Notes under the pieces: model-generated
Told to the model about the DNA's origin: nothing
Databases searched by the model: none
Seen by the model: only the letters and a program-made list of their open reading frames with translations
Program-made: the position numbers and the translations under genes
Shown here: piece after piece, positions 7,939 through 15,359 of the stretch
Layout: each line of letters opens with the position of its first letter
Position numbering within the stretch: the stretch's first letter is position 1
NCBI GenBank assembly: GCA_030706665.1
Contig: JAUZOB010000030.1
Span: 1 to 17,595, forward strand
From: Bacteroidota bacterium
GTDB lineage: Bacteria; Bacteroidota; Bacteroidia; Bacteroidales; Prolixibacteraceae
Direction: 5' to 3'
DNA length: 17,595 nt

Positions 7939-8682
7939 ATGGAAAAGATTAAAACCATAATTATTGAAGATGAAGAACCTGGACGTAAGCTTTTGCTGAC
8001 TTATCTTAAAGACATCCCGGGTGTTGAAGTTATTGCCGAATGTGAAAATGGATTCGAAGGTGTCAAAGCAATCAATGAACTCAAACCGGACCTTGTATTT
8101 CTGGATATTCAGATGCCTAAGATCACCGGGTTCGAATTACTTGAACTTATTGATCATCATCCTGAGATTATTTTTACAACTGCATATAATCAATTTGCAA
8201 TAAAAGCTTTTGAGTACTCAGCTGTTGATTATTTATTGAAACCATTTCCTAAAAGCAGACTTGTACAGGCCGTAGAGAAAGCAACAGAAAGGATCAACAA
8301 GAAGAGTCCTGTTCCCCAGTACGATAAACTGTCGATAATTGATGATGGAGAATTTTTACAACGAGTTGTTGTAAAAGATCGTAATAAAATACATATCATT
8401 CCAGCCAGTGAAATAATTTATCTGGAGTCTGAAGATGATTACGTGATGATATTCACTAAAGATGGCAGGCATTTAAAGCAGAAGACGATGAAATATTTTG
8501 AGGATCATCTCGATCCTCAGCATTTTATCCGGATTCATCGGTCATATATAGTCAGAGTTGATAATATTGCGGAGATACAACAATACGATAAAGAGGCTTA
8601 TGTGCTGATTCTAAAAAGCGGAGAGAAATTAAAAGTGAGCAAAACAGGGTATAAAAATTTAAAAGACATCCTAAATTTCTAA
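7939..8682 (+). CDS. LytTR-family response regulator
   Basis: 247-aa cytoplasmic transcription regulator. The receiver domain spans residues 1 to about 120, with acidic pocket E10/D11, phospho-acceptor D56 in LVFLDIQMP, the conserved threonine in IIFTTAYNQFA and lysine in YLLKPF. A LytTR DNA-binding domain follows (about residues 148-247; HIIPASEIIYLESEDDYVMI, then FIRIHRSYIV and a C-terminal KVSKTGYKNL segment). LytTR domains bind short direct repeats through beta strands. It lies 3 nt after the kinase stop, so the two are surely co-transcribed. Targets are unknown; autoregulation of this gene run or control of the downstream unknown protein and pullulanase are possible. Confidence 0.95.
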   Translation: MEKIKTIIIEDEEPGRKLLLTYLKDIPGVEVIAECENGFEGVKAINELKPDLVFLDIQMPKITGFELLELIDHHPEIIFTTAYNQFAIKAFEYSAVDYLLKPFPKSRLVQAVEKATERINKKSPVPQYDKLSIIDDGEFLQRVVVKDRNKIHIIPASEIIYLESEDDYVMIFTKDGRHLKQKTMKYFEDHLDPQHFIRIHRSYIVRVDNIAEIQQYDKEAYVLILKSGEKLKVSKTGYKNLKDILNF

Positions 8683-8720
8683 ACTTTACCGATCTTTACG
8701 CCGGATTAAGGCTTTTCGCT

Positions 8721-9266
8721 ATGAACTTGTTTAGCATTCTTTTGACTCATAAAAACGGATTGATATTAGCAGGCTCTGATGGTTTGGTCTGGTTGTTGAT
8801 TATAATATGCTTGCCCTTTCTTGTAATGTTTCTCAATAGTATTTATGAACGGAATAGAGGAAGATTCCGGAATCTGACTTATTCAAAGAGATCTAATAAT
8901 AATCATGCTTCTGATCGGAAAGTAGATATCAGACTGATTAAAAATTTTGCAAACCGACCCAGTGTTGTTACTATGATTGTTGAGAACAATACTTTCTCGT
9001 CAGTTGATTTGGATGCTCCGCTTGTGATTTTTAACGCTATATTTTACCAGAAAACATTTCGCTTGCGTAAAGTAAATGGTGTTCAAATTTACCCATTGTT
9101 TCTGGAATCAGGTCGTGTTCATAATATCTCAATTAATCTGAATGGCTTTTATTCAAGAAACCCAAGACTTCGATGGTTTCCTTTTTTGACTGTTAAACTT
9201 AAAGATGTGTCGGGACGTAAGTACGCTCCGGTATCTGTGTTCCTTAAACCTTATTGGCTACCATGA
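8721..9266 (+). CDS. Uncharacterised one-TM protein, translationally coupled to pullulanase
   Basis: I do not recognise this 181-aa protein. Residues about 20-40 form one strong membrane helix. A basic linker follows (RNRGRFRNLTYSKRS), then a soluble domain of about 115 residues with alternating hydrophobic strands (VTMIVENNTFSSVDLDAPLVIF; LRWFPFLTVKLKD), suggesting a small beta-sandwich fold comparable in style to LEA14- or Ig-like domains. By the positive-inside rule the soluble domain is probably cytoplasmic, since the basic patch directly follows the helix. Its TGA overlaps the ATG of the pullulanase gene (ATGA at 9263-9266), and it starts 38 nt after the LytTR regulator gene. No gene-level function is claimed. 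It could tether or assist the pullulanase at the membrane, or simply be a passenger in the operon. Confidence 0.8.
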   Translation: MNLFSILLTHKNGLILAGSDGLVWLLIIICLPFLVMFLNSIYERNRGRFRNLTYSKRSNNNHASDRKVDIRLIKNFANRPSVVTMIVENNTFSSVDLDAPLVIFNAIFYQKTFRLRKVNGVQIYPLFLESGRVHNISINLNGFYSRNPRLRWFPFLTVKLKDVSGRKYAPVSVFLKPYWLP

Positions 9267-11203
9267 TTCGTATGACCCCGGACCATATGATTTTTGACCA
9301 TTTGGAAGTCTGCAATGATGACGATTTGGGAGTCTTTTCTTCGGGGAATTACACCTTTGTAAAAATATGGGCTCCGACAGCCAGTGCTGTTGAACTTAGA
9401 ATTTACAATCAACCTGTAGGTGGAAAGAGTGTCCGGTCGATATTTCTATTTCCATCTGATTGCGGAACGTGGTCAAAAGGGATAGAAGAAAATCTTCTAG
9501 GCCTTTTTTATACTATTCGGGTCAGGATAAATGGAACATGGCAAAAGGAGCATCCGGATATTTATGCAAAAGCTGTCGGATTGAATGGACATAGAGGCGC
9601 TTTTATTGATTTGGAAAAGCTGAAGCCAGTTGGATGGGATGAGGACAAAGGACCAGAAGTCTCACCGGTGGATGCTGTAATTTATGAAACTCATGTACGC
9701 GACTTTTCCATTTCTCCTGACTCCGGTGCTTTTCATAAGGGCAAATATCTTGCTTTTACCGAAGAACGGACAGAAACTCCAGGAGGGTTAACCTCAGGAC
9801 TGGATCATTTAACAGAGCTTGGAATTACTCACGTACACTTTCTTCCGGTATTTGATTTTTTCACTGTTGATGAACGTCGCCCTGACAGACGATATAATTG
9901 GGGATATGATCCTCAAAATTATAATGTTCCGGAGGGGTCTTTTTCAACCAATCCCAATGACGGGAGAACCCGCATTTATGAATTCAGGGAAATGGTTGCT
10001 GCTTTGCATCGGAAGGGAATAGGTGTGATTATGGATGTTGTTTTCAATCATACCTATTTCAATATAACCTCTGGATTTAATCAAACAGTTCCTGGATATT
10101 TTTATCGATTCTGGCCGGATGGAACATGGTCGAACGGATCAGGTTGTGGTAATGAGCTTGCAACAGAAAGGTTCATGGTTCGAAAATTTATCATTGAATC
10201 TCTTCTTCATTGGATGACCAATTATCATATTGACGGATTTCGATTTGACCTAATGGGTTGTATTGATCTGGAAACAATGAGGCAGATAGAAAAGGCAACC
10301 CGAAAAATTAAGCCCTCAGTATTGCTCTATGGAGAAGGATGGACAGCAGGTCAGTCCCCTTTGCCTGTAGATTCCAGGACTTTGAAAGCTAATGTAAGGC
10401 AGCTGCATGGAGTTGCTGCTTTTAGTGATGATTTTCGTGATGCAATTGGTGGAAGTTGGAATAGTGTCACAACAAAAGGTTTTGCAAGCGGACTGACATT
10501 AAGAGAGGAAGCTGTTAAATTTGGGATTGTCGCGGCAGGGTATCACCCTCAGATCGAATATGGCTATGTAGGACACGGAGTAATTCCCTGGAGTGCTCAT
10601 CCGACGCAATGTGTCAATTATGTAGCTTGCCATGATAATTATACTTTATACGATCGTCTCAAGCTTGCCAGTCCCGAAGATTCAGATCAAACATTATTAA
10701 GACGGTGTAAACTGACGGCTGCAATTTTGTTATTCTCTCAAGGAATTCCTTTCATTCAGGCAGGAATGGAATTTATGCGCACAAAGAAGATGCATTATGA
10801 TTCTTATTGCTCTCCAGACTCCATAAATCAGCTTGAATGGTCACTTAAAGATAAATACAAATCTCTGTCAGACTATTTTAGTGCCTTGATCAGTATTCGG
10901 AAGGCTCATCCTGCATTCCGGATGCCATATTCAGACATGGTTCACAAATTTTTATGCTTTCCGGGTACATATGTCCCCGGAGTTGTTTCATTTGAATTAG
11001 GAGCGCATGCCAATAATGATCCCTGGGAATGGATTTTCGTATTATTTAATGCAAACAATTACGCGGTCGATTTCTATCTCCCTCACCGTAAATGGAAATT
11101 TGTTATTAACGGTTCGGAAGTTGATGAGAATATGACATCACTTTCTGAAGACGCAAAGGTTACGCTTCCTCCGATTTCCGGATCTGTGCTTGCTGTCTTT
11201 TAA
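9263..11203 (+). CDS. pulA: Type I pullulanase (glycogen/alpha-glucan debranching), cytoplasmic
   Basis: Hydrolyses alpha-1,6 branch linkages in pullulan, glycogen or limit dextrins (GH13). The product is 646 aa from the ATG at 9263. This start is preferred over a TTG three codons upstream because it forms an ATGA overlap with the preceding stop. An N-terminal CBM48-like beta domain (about residues 10-110; FVKIWAPTASAVELRIYN) precedes the TIM barrel. The type I hallmark YNWGYDP is at 211-217. Catalytic residues are visible: nucleophile D329 in GFRFDLMG, acid/base E358 in LYGEGW, and D458 in CHDNYTLYDRL. No signal peptide or lipobox is present, so it likely acts inside the cell, on stored glycogen or imported oligosaccharides. 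It is last in the plus-strand run and ends 7 bp from the convergent alanine-dehydrogenase-like gene, with no evident terminator between them. Confidence 0.95.
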   Translation: MIRMTPDHMIFDHLEVCNDDDLGVFSSGNYTFVKIWAPTASAVELRIYNQPVGGKSVRSIFLFPSDCGTWSKGIEENLLGLFYTIRVRINGTWQKEHPDIYAKAVGLNGHRGAFIDLEKLKPVGWDEDKGPEVSPVDAVIYETHVRDFSISPDSGAFHKGKYLAFTEERTETPGGLTSGLDHLTELGITHVHFLPVFDFFTVDERRPDRRYNWGYDPQNYNVPEGSFSTNPNDGRTRIYEFREMVAALHRKGIGVIMDVVFNHTYFNITSGFNQTVPGYFYRFWPDGTWSNGSGCGNELATERFMVRKFIIESLLHWMTNYHIDGFRFDLMGCIDLETMRQIEKATRKIKPSVLLYGEGWTAGQSPLPVDSRTLKANVRQLHGVAAFSDDFRDAIGGSWNSVTTKGFASGLTLREEAVKFGIVAAGYHPQIEYGYVGHGVIPWSAHPTQCVNYVACHDNYTLYDRLKLASPEDSDQTLLRRCKLTAAILLFSQGIPFIQAGMEFMRTKKMHYDSYCSPDSINQLEWSLKDKYKSLSDYFSALISIRKAHPAFRMPYSDMVHKFLCFPGTYVPGVVSFELGAHANNDPWEWIFVLFNANNYAVDFYLPHRKWKFVINGSEVDENMTSLSEDAKVTLPPISGSVLAVF

Positions 11204-11210
11204 TAGCTGA

Positions 11211-12428
11211 TCAGAATGCTGTCATCATCAGATCAATGTCTTGATGTGGAATATTGTATCTGGCGCCAAGATCTGCATTAGTCAAAATTCCGTTATATAC
11301 ATAGATCCCGTTTCTAAATCCTTTAGTTGCTCTGACATATCTGTGAATTCCGCCTATTTCACCGATATTAATTAGTATTGGTGCGAATGTGTTGCTCAGA
11401 GCGATTGATGAAGTTCTGGCTACTCGGGCTGTAATATTGGGGACACAGTAATGGACGACCCCGTGTTTCCGATATACCGGACGTTTTAGGGTTGTAGCGA
11501 TTGATGTTTCGAAGCAGCCACCTTTACTCATACACAAGTCAACGATGACAGATCCTTCTTTCATCTTCTGAATAAAATCATCAGGAACAATAAATTTGGT
11601 CGAATTACATGCATTTAAAGCCCCGATCACAACATCTGCAGACTGAAGGGCTTTCATTAGGACCTGCGGTTGAAATACCGAAGTAAATATGCGTTGATGT
11701 AATCTATTCTCAAGATTACGAAGATTATTAATCGAATCATCGAAGACTTTAATCGTTGCCCCCAAGCCCAATGCTGCCCGTGCAGCAAATTCGGCAGCAG
11801 TATCAGATCCAAGAATCACAACTTCAGTTGGAGATATCCCTGTAACTCCTCCAAGGATAACACCTTTCCCATTATGAACAGTGCTCAGATATTCGCTGGC
11901 GATCAAAACAGCATTACTCCCACTTATTTCGGATAAAATTTGTTCTATCGGGAAGAAACCGTTTTCATCTCGGATATAGCTGTATGCGATGGCACATACT
12001 TTCTTTTGCATCAACATACGGAGGGATTCTTCGAATTCAGTATTGAAATGAAGGGCAGAGATAAGAATCTGATTGCCTTTTAACAACTCAACTTCTTCAA
12101 TGTCAAAAGGGGATATTTTAAGGATAATATCAGCATGGAAGACATCTTTTCGATTCTTGGTGATTATAGCTCCGGCTTCACTGTATTCACGGTCACTATA
12201 ATTCGATTGCATGCCGGCATTCGATTCAATGATTACTTCGTGATCATTTTTAACGAGTAAATCTACAGCTTGTGGGGTGAGCGGAACCCTAGTTTCAACT
12301 TTTTCCACCTCTGAAGGAATCCCGATTATTAATTTTTCCCGTTTGCGGCCAACTTCTAACATTTCCTCTGCGGGTAGGAGTTGCTCTTTCCCAAAAGGGA
12401 AAAAGCTCGGAGTATTTCTTCCTGTCAT
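11211..12428 (-). CDS. ald: Alanine dehydrogenase / NAD(P) transhydrogenase alpha-family protein, divergent
   Basis: 405 aa, about 34 longer than classical alanine dehydrogenase (about 371 aa), through an N-terminal extension (FGKEQLLPAEEML) that I recall from Bacteroidota homologues. Family landmarks: IGIPSEVEKVETRVPLTP with R47 (AlaDH R15), H127 in ISALHFNT (H96), and D297 in VIVDLCMSKGGCFET (D270). Two departures stand out. The position of AlaDH K75 reads KISPF where VKEP-type sequence is expected, so the lysine appears to be serine. The Rossmann GxGxxG is VILGSDTAAEFAA, keeping only the first glycine (G207), with D209 and A212 at the other positions. An acidic D230 at the end of beta-2 would favour NAD over NADP. 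The classical reaction is L-alanine to pyruvate plus ammonia, but activity is uncertain. It lies 28 nt downstream of tsaE, on the same strand. Confidence 0.8.
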   Translation of the reverse strand: MTGRNTPSFFPFGKEQLLPAEEMLEVGRKREKLIIGIPSEVEKVETRVPLTPQAVDLLVKNDHEVIIESNAGMQSNYSDREYSEAGAIITKNRKDVFHADIILKISPFDIEEVELLKGNQILISALHFNTEFEESLRMLMQKKVCAIAYSYIRDENGFFPIEQILSEISGSNAVLIASEYLSTVHNGKGVILGGVTGISPTEVVILGSDTAAEFAARAALGLGATIKVFDDSINNLRNLENRLHQRIFTSVFQPQVLMKALQSADVVIGALNACNSTKFIVPDDFIQKMKEGSVIVDLCMSKGGCFETSIATTLKRPVYRKHGVVHYCVPNITARVARTSSIALSNTFAPILINIGEIGGIHRYVRATKGFRNGIYVYNGILTNADLGARYNIPHQDIDLMMTAF

Positions 12429-12456
12429 AATAAGATAACCCTGCTAAATGTATTTT

Positions 12457-12876
12457 CTATATAATCCGGATGTCCCGGCTTCCATCACCATTTACCACAA
12501 CCTCTATGTTTACGGTATCTTTGGGTAATAAAGTTTCAATTTTCTCAGGCCATTCGATAAAACAATAATGATTACTGTAAAAATAATCTTCATATCCGAT
12601 ATCAAAAGCTTCTTCGATATTTTTTATTCGGTAAAAATCAAAATGATAGATAACTTCTCCGGATTGGCAGGAATATTCATTAATAATTGCAAAAGAGGGA
12701 CTGGTTACGTAATCAATTGCTCCCAGCTTTTCACAGATTGCTTTAATAATTGTCGTTTTTCCGGCACCCATTTTCCCATAAAAAGCAAAAACTGCTGGTT
12801 TGTTGAATACATCCAGAAATTTAGAGGCTAAATTGCCTATCTGGTCCGGGCTGGTGATATGTTCATTGAATTCCAT
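12457..12876 (-). CDS. tsaE: tRNA threonylcarbamoyladenosine biosynthesis ATPase TsaE
   Basis: TsaE is the ATPase partner of TsaB and TsaD in making t6A at position 37 of ANN-decoding tRNAs. The 139-aa length is usual. Walker A is GKMGAGKT at residues 34-41. The family blocks SPSFAIINEY, YHFDFYRI and FIEWPEKI follow in the expected order, the last with the conserved tryptophan near the C-terminus. It is cytoplasmic. The gene precedes the alanine-dehydrogenase-like gene by 28 nt and is probably co-transcribed with it, an arrangement without an obvious functional link. The divergent gcvH lies 151 bp away. I could not find a clean TAnnTTTG box upstream on the minus strand. Confidence 0.95.
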   Translation of the reverse strand: MEFNEHITSPDQIGNLASKFLDVFNKPAVFAFYGKMGAGKTTIIKAICEKLGAIDYVTSPSFAIINEYSCQSGEVIYHFDFYRIKNIEEAFDIGYEDYFYSNHYCFIEWPEKIETLLPKDTVNIEVVVNGDGSRDIRII

Positions 12877-12976
12877 TTCTCTTGATTATTATTTCTACAA
12901 ATTTGAGAAAGTTTCATCAATTCTGAAAGAGCCATTTTGCTATCTTTTGTTCTGGTTTTCTTTATAAAAATTGTTG

Positions 12977-12984
12977 TACATTTG
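12977..12984 (+). promoter_or_regulatory. Candidate -7 element of gcvH
   Basis: TACATTTG fits TAnnTTTG and lies 43 bp before the gcvH start. The region 17-19 bp upstream has only TTTT/TTTC where TTTG would be expected. The same octamer is the candidate -7 box of glnS. Confidence 0.45.
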
Positions 12985-13027
12985 GGGCATGAGAACAATT
13001 ATAATAGTACTATAAATCCTGTATGTT

Positions 13028-13408
13028 ATGAATATCCCTGAAAATTTAAAGTACACTAAAGATCACGAGTGGATTCGTGTTGAGGGCGATGACGCTTTTG
13101 TTGGTATTACAGACTACGCTCAGGGCGAGCTTGGTGATATCGTATTTGTAGATATTGACACAGTAGGAGAAACACTTGAAAAAGAAGAAACTTTTGGTAC
13201 CGTAGAGGCTGTTAAAACAGTATCAGATCTTATGATGCCTGTTGGTGGAGAGGTTCTCGAAATCAATCCTGAATTGGAAGAAAATCCTGAATTGGTAAAT
13301 AAAGATCCTTATGGAGCAGGGTGGATGGTTCGCATTCGAATCTCGGATGTAGCTGAATTGGAAAGCCTATTAAACGCAGAAAAGTACAAAGAGTTAATCA
13401 ATGCATAA
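13028..13408 (+). CDS. gcvH: Glycine cleavage system H protein
   Basis: Lipoyl carrier that shuttles the aminomethyl group from glycine between the P, T and L proteins; it can also supply lipoyl groups for transfer. At 126 aa it is full length. Family start KYTKDHEWIRVEG, then ITDYAQGELGDIVFVDI, and the lipoylation site ETFGTVEAVKTVSDLMMPV with modified lysine K63. The C-terminal NPELVNKDPYGAGWMVRI block is also diagnostic. It stands alone on the plus strand, with no gcvP or gcvT in the window, and ends in a strong terminator. The other cleavage-system genes must be elsewhere, as is common in Bacteroidota. Confidence 0.98.
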   Translation: MNIPENLKYTKDHEWIRVEGDDAFVGITDYAQGELGDIVFVDIDTVGETLEKEETFGTVEAVKTVSDLMMPVGGEVLEINPELEENPELVNKDPYGAGWMVRIRISDVAELESLLNAEKYKELINA

Positions 13409-13443
13409 TAAAAGAGCCCGTTATATTAACGGGCTCTTTTATT
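13407..13443 (+). terminator. Bidirectional terminator between gcvH and the alkaline phosphatase gene
   Basis: A perfect 17-bp inverted repeat (13407-13423 with 13427-13443; core AAAAGAGCCCGTTA) and a TAT loop. An A run on the left and a T run on the right make it work from both strands. It overlaps the gcvH stop codon and lies 9 nt past the end of the phosphatase gene on the minus strand. Confidence 0.92.
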
Positions 13444-13452
13444 AAGACAATT

Positions 13453-14628
13453 TTATTTTTTGAGTTGCAAAAGATCTATTATCTTCTTCGCAACTTCAGT
13501 ATTTTCCATCATCCCTGAAAACTCTTCGGCTCCCGGACCATAAGCAAAAATCGGAACCATGACCCCCGAGTGATCTCCTGTAGTAAAAGCTCCTTTTACC
13601 ATGCCGGTTTTCATGTTCCCATCCAATAACGAGAATCCTCCGGTTTCATGATCTGCTGTAACAATGATAAGGGTCTCTTTATTTTTTGAGGCAAAATCAA
13701 GAGCTTGCCCGATTGCTCTGTCAAAATCAAGCATCTCATCTACAATGTAACGAGTGTCGTTCTGATGTCCGCCCCAATCAATCTGCGATCCTTCGACCAT
13801 TAGGAAAAATCCTTTAGGATTCATGCTTAATAAGTCGATTGCTTTGTGTGTGGATTGAGGAAGCATATCCCCTCTCTCCGGATATCTCGGATTGTGCTCG
13901 TCTGCTGTTAATCCTGCCAACTTACCTGATTTAACTTTTTGAATCTCCTCCATGCTTCTTAACACTTTATAGCCTTTCTTTTCAAGTTCGGGGATCAGAT
14001 CTTTTCCATCTTTTCGATCATGAAAATGTTTGTATCCTCCTCCGATGAAAACAGTGAAATTAGTCTTCATGAAATCAAGAGCTATGTCCTCATAAGATCC
14101 TCGGCTTGCCTGATGTGCAATAAATGATGCTGGTGTTGCATGAGTAATTGAAGATGTAGAAACTAATCCGGTCGCTTTATTTTTTTTAACGGCCATTTCC
14201 AGAATTGTTTCTATTGTTTTTTGTTGAGGGTCAACTGCAAGTGCCCCATTCAGTGTTTTATGTCCTGTTGACAGTGCTGTACCTCCGGCAGCCGAATCTG
14301 TTACATAATGGTCGCTTGATTGTGTCCTTGAGAAACCGGAATAATGAAAGTTAGAGAGGAAGAGGTCTCCATGATTTGCAGTAAGCCCGGCATAAATATG
14401 AGCGGTCCCCATTCCGTCGCCAATCATCAAAATAACATTTTTAGGATGAGTCCGTTTGAATTGACTTGGGTATGTCTTTACATTGTAGGATGGTCCTCCG
14501 GGATATGTCCTCAAAGAATCTGCTTTTGAAACCCCTTTGTAATTTTCCTGAGCATTGACATTGACCGATATAAAAAAGGCAAATGCAATATTGATTGTTA
14601 ATACAATTAGATGTTTTACTTTTTTCAT
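13453..14628 (-). CDS. Secreted alkaline phosphatase (PhoA superfamily, TAB5-like active site)
   Basis: Zn/Mg phosphomonoesterase acting outside the cytoplasm. 391 aa, with a signal peptide over residues 1-26 (hydrophobic core to VNVNAQ). The active-site serine is S112 in YVTDSAAGGTA. Metal and substrate residues align by spacing with E. coli PhoA: D71 (D51), D111-S112 (D101-S102), H163 and T165 (D153, T155), R176 (R166), E279/D284/H288 (E322/D327/H331), D326-H327 (D369-H370) and H353 (H412). H163 and W285 replace the E. coli D153 and K328; this His/Trp combination is known from TAB5 and other non-enterobacterial phosphatases. Size is below E. coli PhoA (471 aa) but usual for this group. It follows the AlbA_2 gene by 42 nt, possibly in the same transcript, and ends at the shared terminator. 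No Pho-box-like repeat was recognised upstream. Confidence 0.95.
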   Translation of the reverse strand: MKKVKHLIVLTINIAFAFFISVNVNAQENYKGVSKADSLRTYPGGPSYNVKTYPSQFKRTHPKNVILMIGDGMGTAHIYAGLTANHGDLFLSNFHYSGFSRTQSSDHYVTDSAAGGTALSTGHKTLNGALAVDPQQKTIETILEMAVKKNKATGLVSTSSITHATPASFIAHQASRGSYEDIALDFMKTNFTVFIGGGYKHFHDRKDGKDLIPELEKKGYKVLRSMEEIQKVKSGKLAGLTADEHNPRYPERGDMLPQSTHKAIDLLSMNPKGFFLMVEGSQIDWGGHQNDTRYIVDEMLDFDRAIGQALDFASKNKETLIIVTADHETGGFSLLDGNMKTGMVKGAFTTGDHSGVMVPIFAYGPGAEEFSGMMENTEVAKKIIDLLQLKK

Positions 14629-14670
14629 AAAATTTGATTTACGTATTTATAGTTTGGGTAGATCGTATTT

Positions 14671-15357
14671 TTACTTTTTAATAACCACTCTTTTGTTCGC
14701 TACTTCTTCCCATTTCTGAACATCAAATTTCTCGTTGAGTTTATAACAGATTTTCTTATCTGAAGTATCTATTTTGATGATGTTAAGAAGAATGAAGTTG
14801 ATTAAGATTTTTCTGGCAAGAAATAAAGGGATATGAGCCTGTTGTGCGTAATGGTGCAAAGAAACGGTTTCATACCTTTGAAGTAAATCCAGTAATATAT
14901 GTTCCCGGGCAGAATAACGGATTAAGATTCCTTCCCGGTTCTTCTCTTTTCTCCATACTTCGAGCATGATTCCATTGGCAAGTATATTCTCATCTTTGCG
15001 ACGGAAATAGGCGAGCCATTTCCCATTCTCATCTTTTGCGTAATAGGGGCGATCTGCACCTGGATTGATGATTATCTCCAGAACTGATTTCCCTTCTATA
15101 TTCCATTGTTTACTCTCGAAATTAATTTGAGGCTTGCTATAAATCTTTGCTGCAGCTTCAACCATGTAGTATTCCTCTTCTGAACGAACACCTGCAATAT
15201 TCCCATTATCTTTTACTCCAATCAATAATCGCCCGCCATCTGTATTGGCGAATGCAACTAAAGATTTGGCAATCTTTCTTGAATCGTTTATACAAAATTT
15301 AAAATCCTGCGTCTGATGTTCTCCCTGAGATATCAGATTTTGTATATAAGTGTTCAC
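14671..15357 (-). CDS. AlbA_2 (Schlafen-like, formerly AAA_4) domain protein with C-terminal winged-helix-like region
   Basis: The product is 228 aa. Residues about 14-125 form an AlbA_2 domain: QDFKFCINDSRKIAKSLVAFANTDGG, then LLIGVKDNGNIAGV, and the closing PYYAKDENGKWLAYFRRKDEN block. The remaining 100 residues look helical and end in a strand pair (IIKIDTSDKKICYKL), consistent with a winged-helix fold. AlbA_2 proteins are thought to bind nucleic acid; many are annotated as putative regulators or ATP-binding proteins, but no function is established for this one. Its start is 2 nt after the stop of the U32 protein gene, so the two are surely co-transcribed. An RNA-related role with the U32 partner is possible but is inference only. 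Confidence 0.85.
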   Translation of the reverse strand: MNTYIQNLISQGEHQTQDFKFCINDSRKIAKSLVAFANTDGGRLLIGVKDNGNIAGVRSEEEYYMVEAAAKIYSKPQINFESKQWNIEGKSVLEIIINPGADRPYYAKDENGKWLAYFRRKDENILANGIMLEVWRKEKNREGILIRYSAREHILLDLLQRYETVSLHHYAQQAHIPLFLARKILINFILLNIIKIDTSDKKICYKLNEKFDVQKWEEVANKRVVIKK

Positions 15358-15359
15358 TT

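Noticed and set aside
9254..9262. Upstream TTG start for pullulanase
   Set aside because: It adds only three residues, and the ATG at 9263 forms an ATGA overlap with the preceding stop, a more usual arrangement.
11204..11240. Possible hairpin terminator between pulA and the ald-like gene
   Set aside because: The only pairing is about 5 bp (CTGAT/ATCAG), lies inside the ald-like coding end and has no T run.
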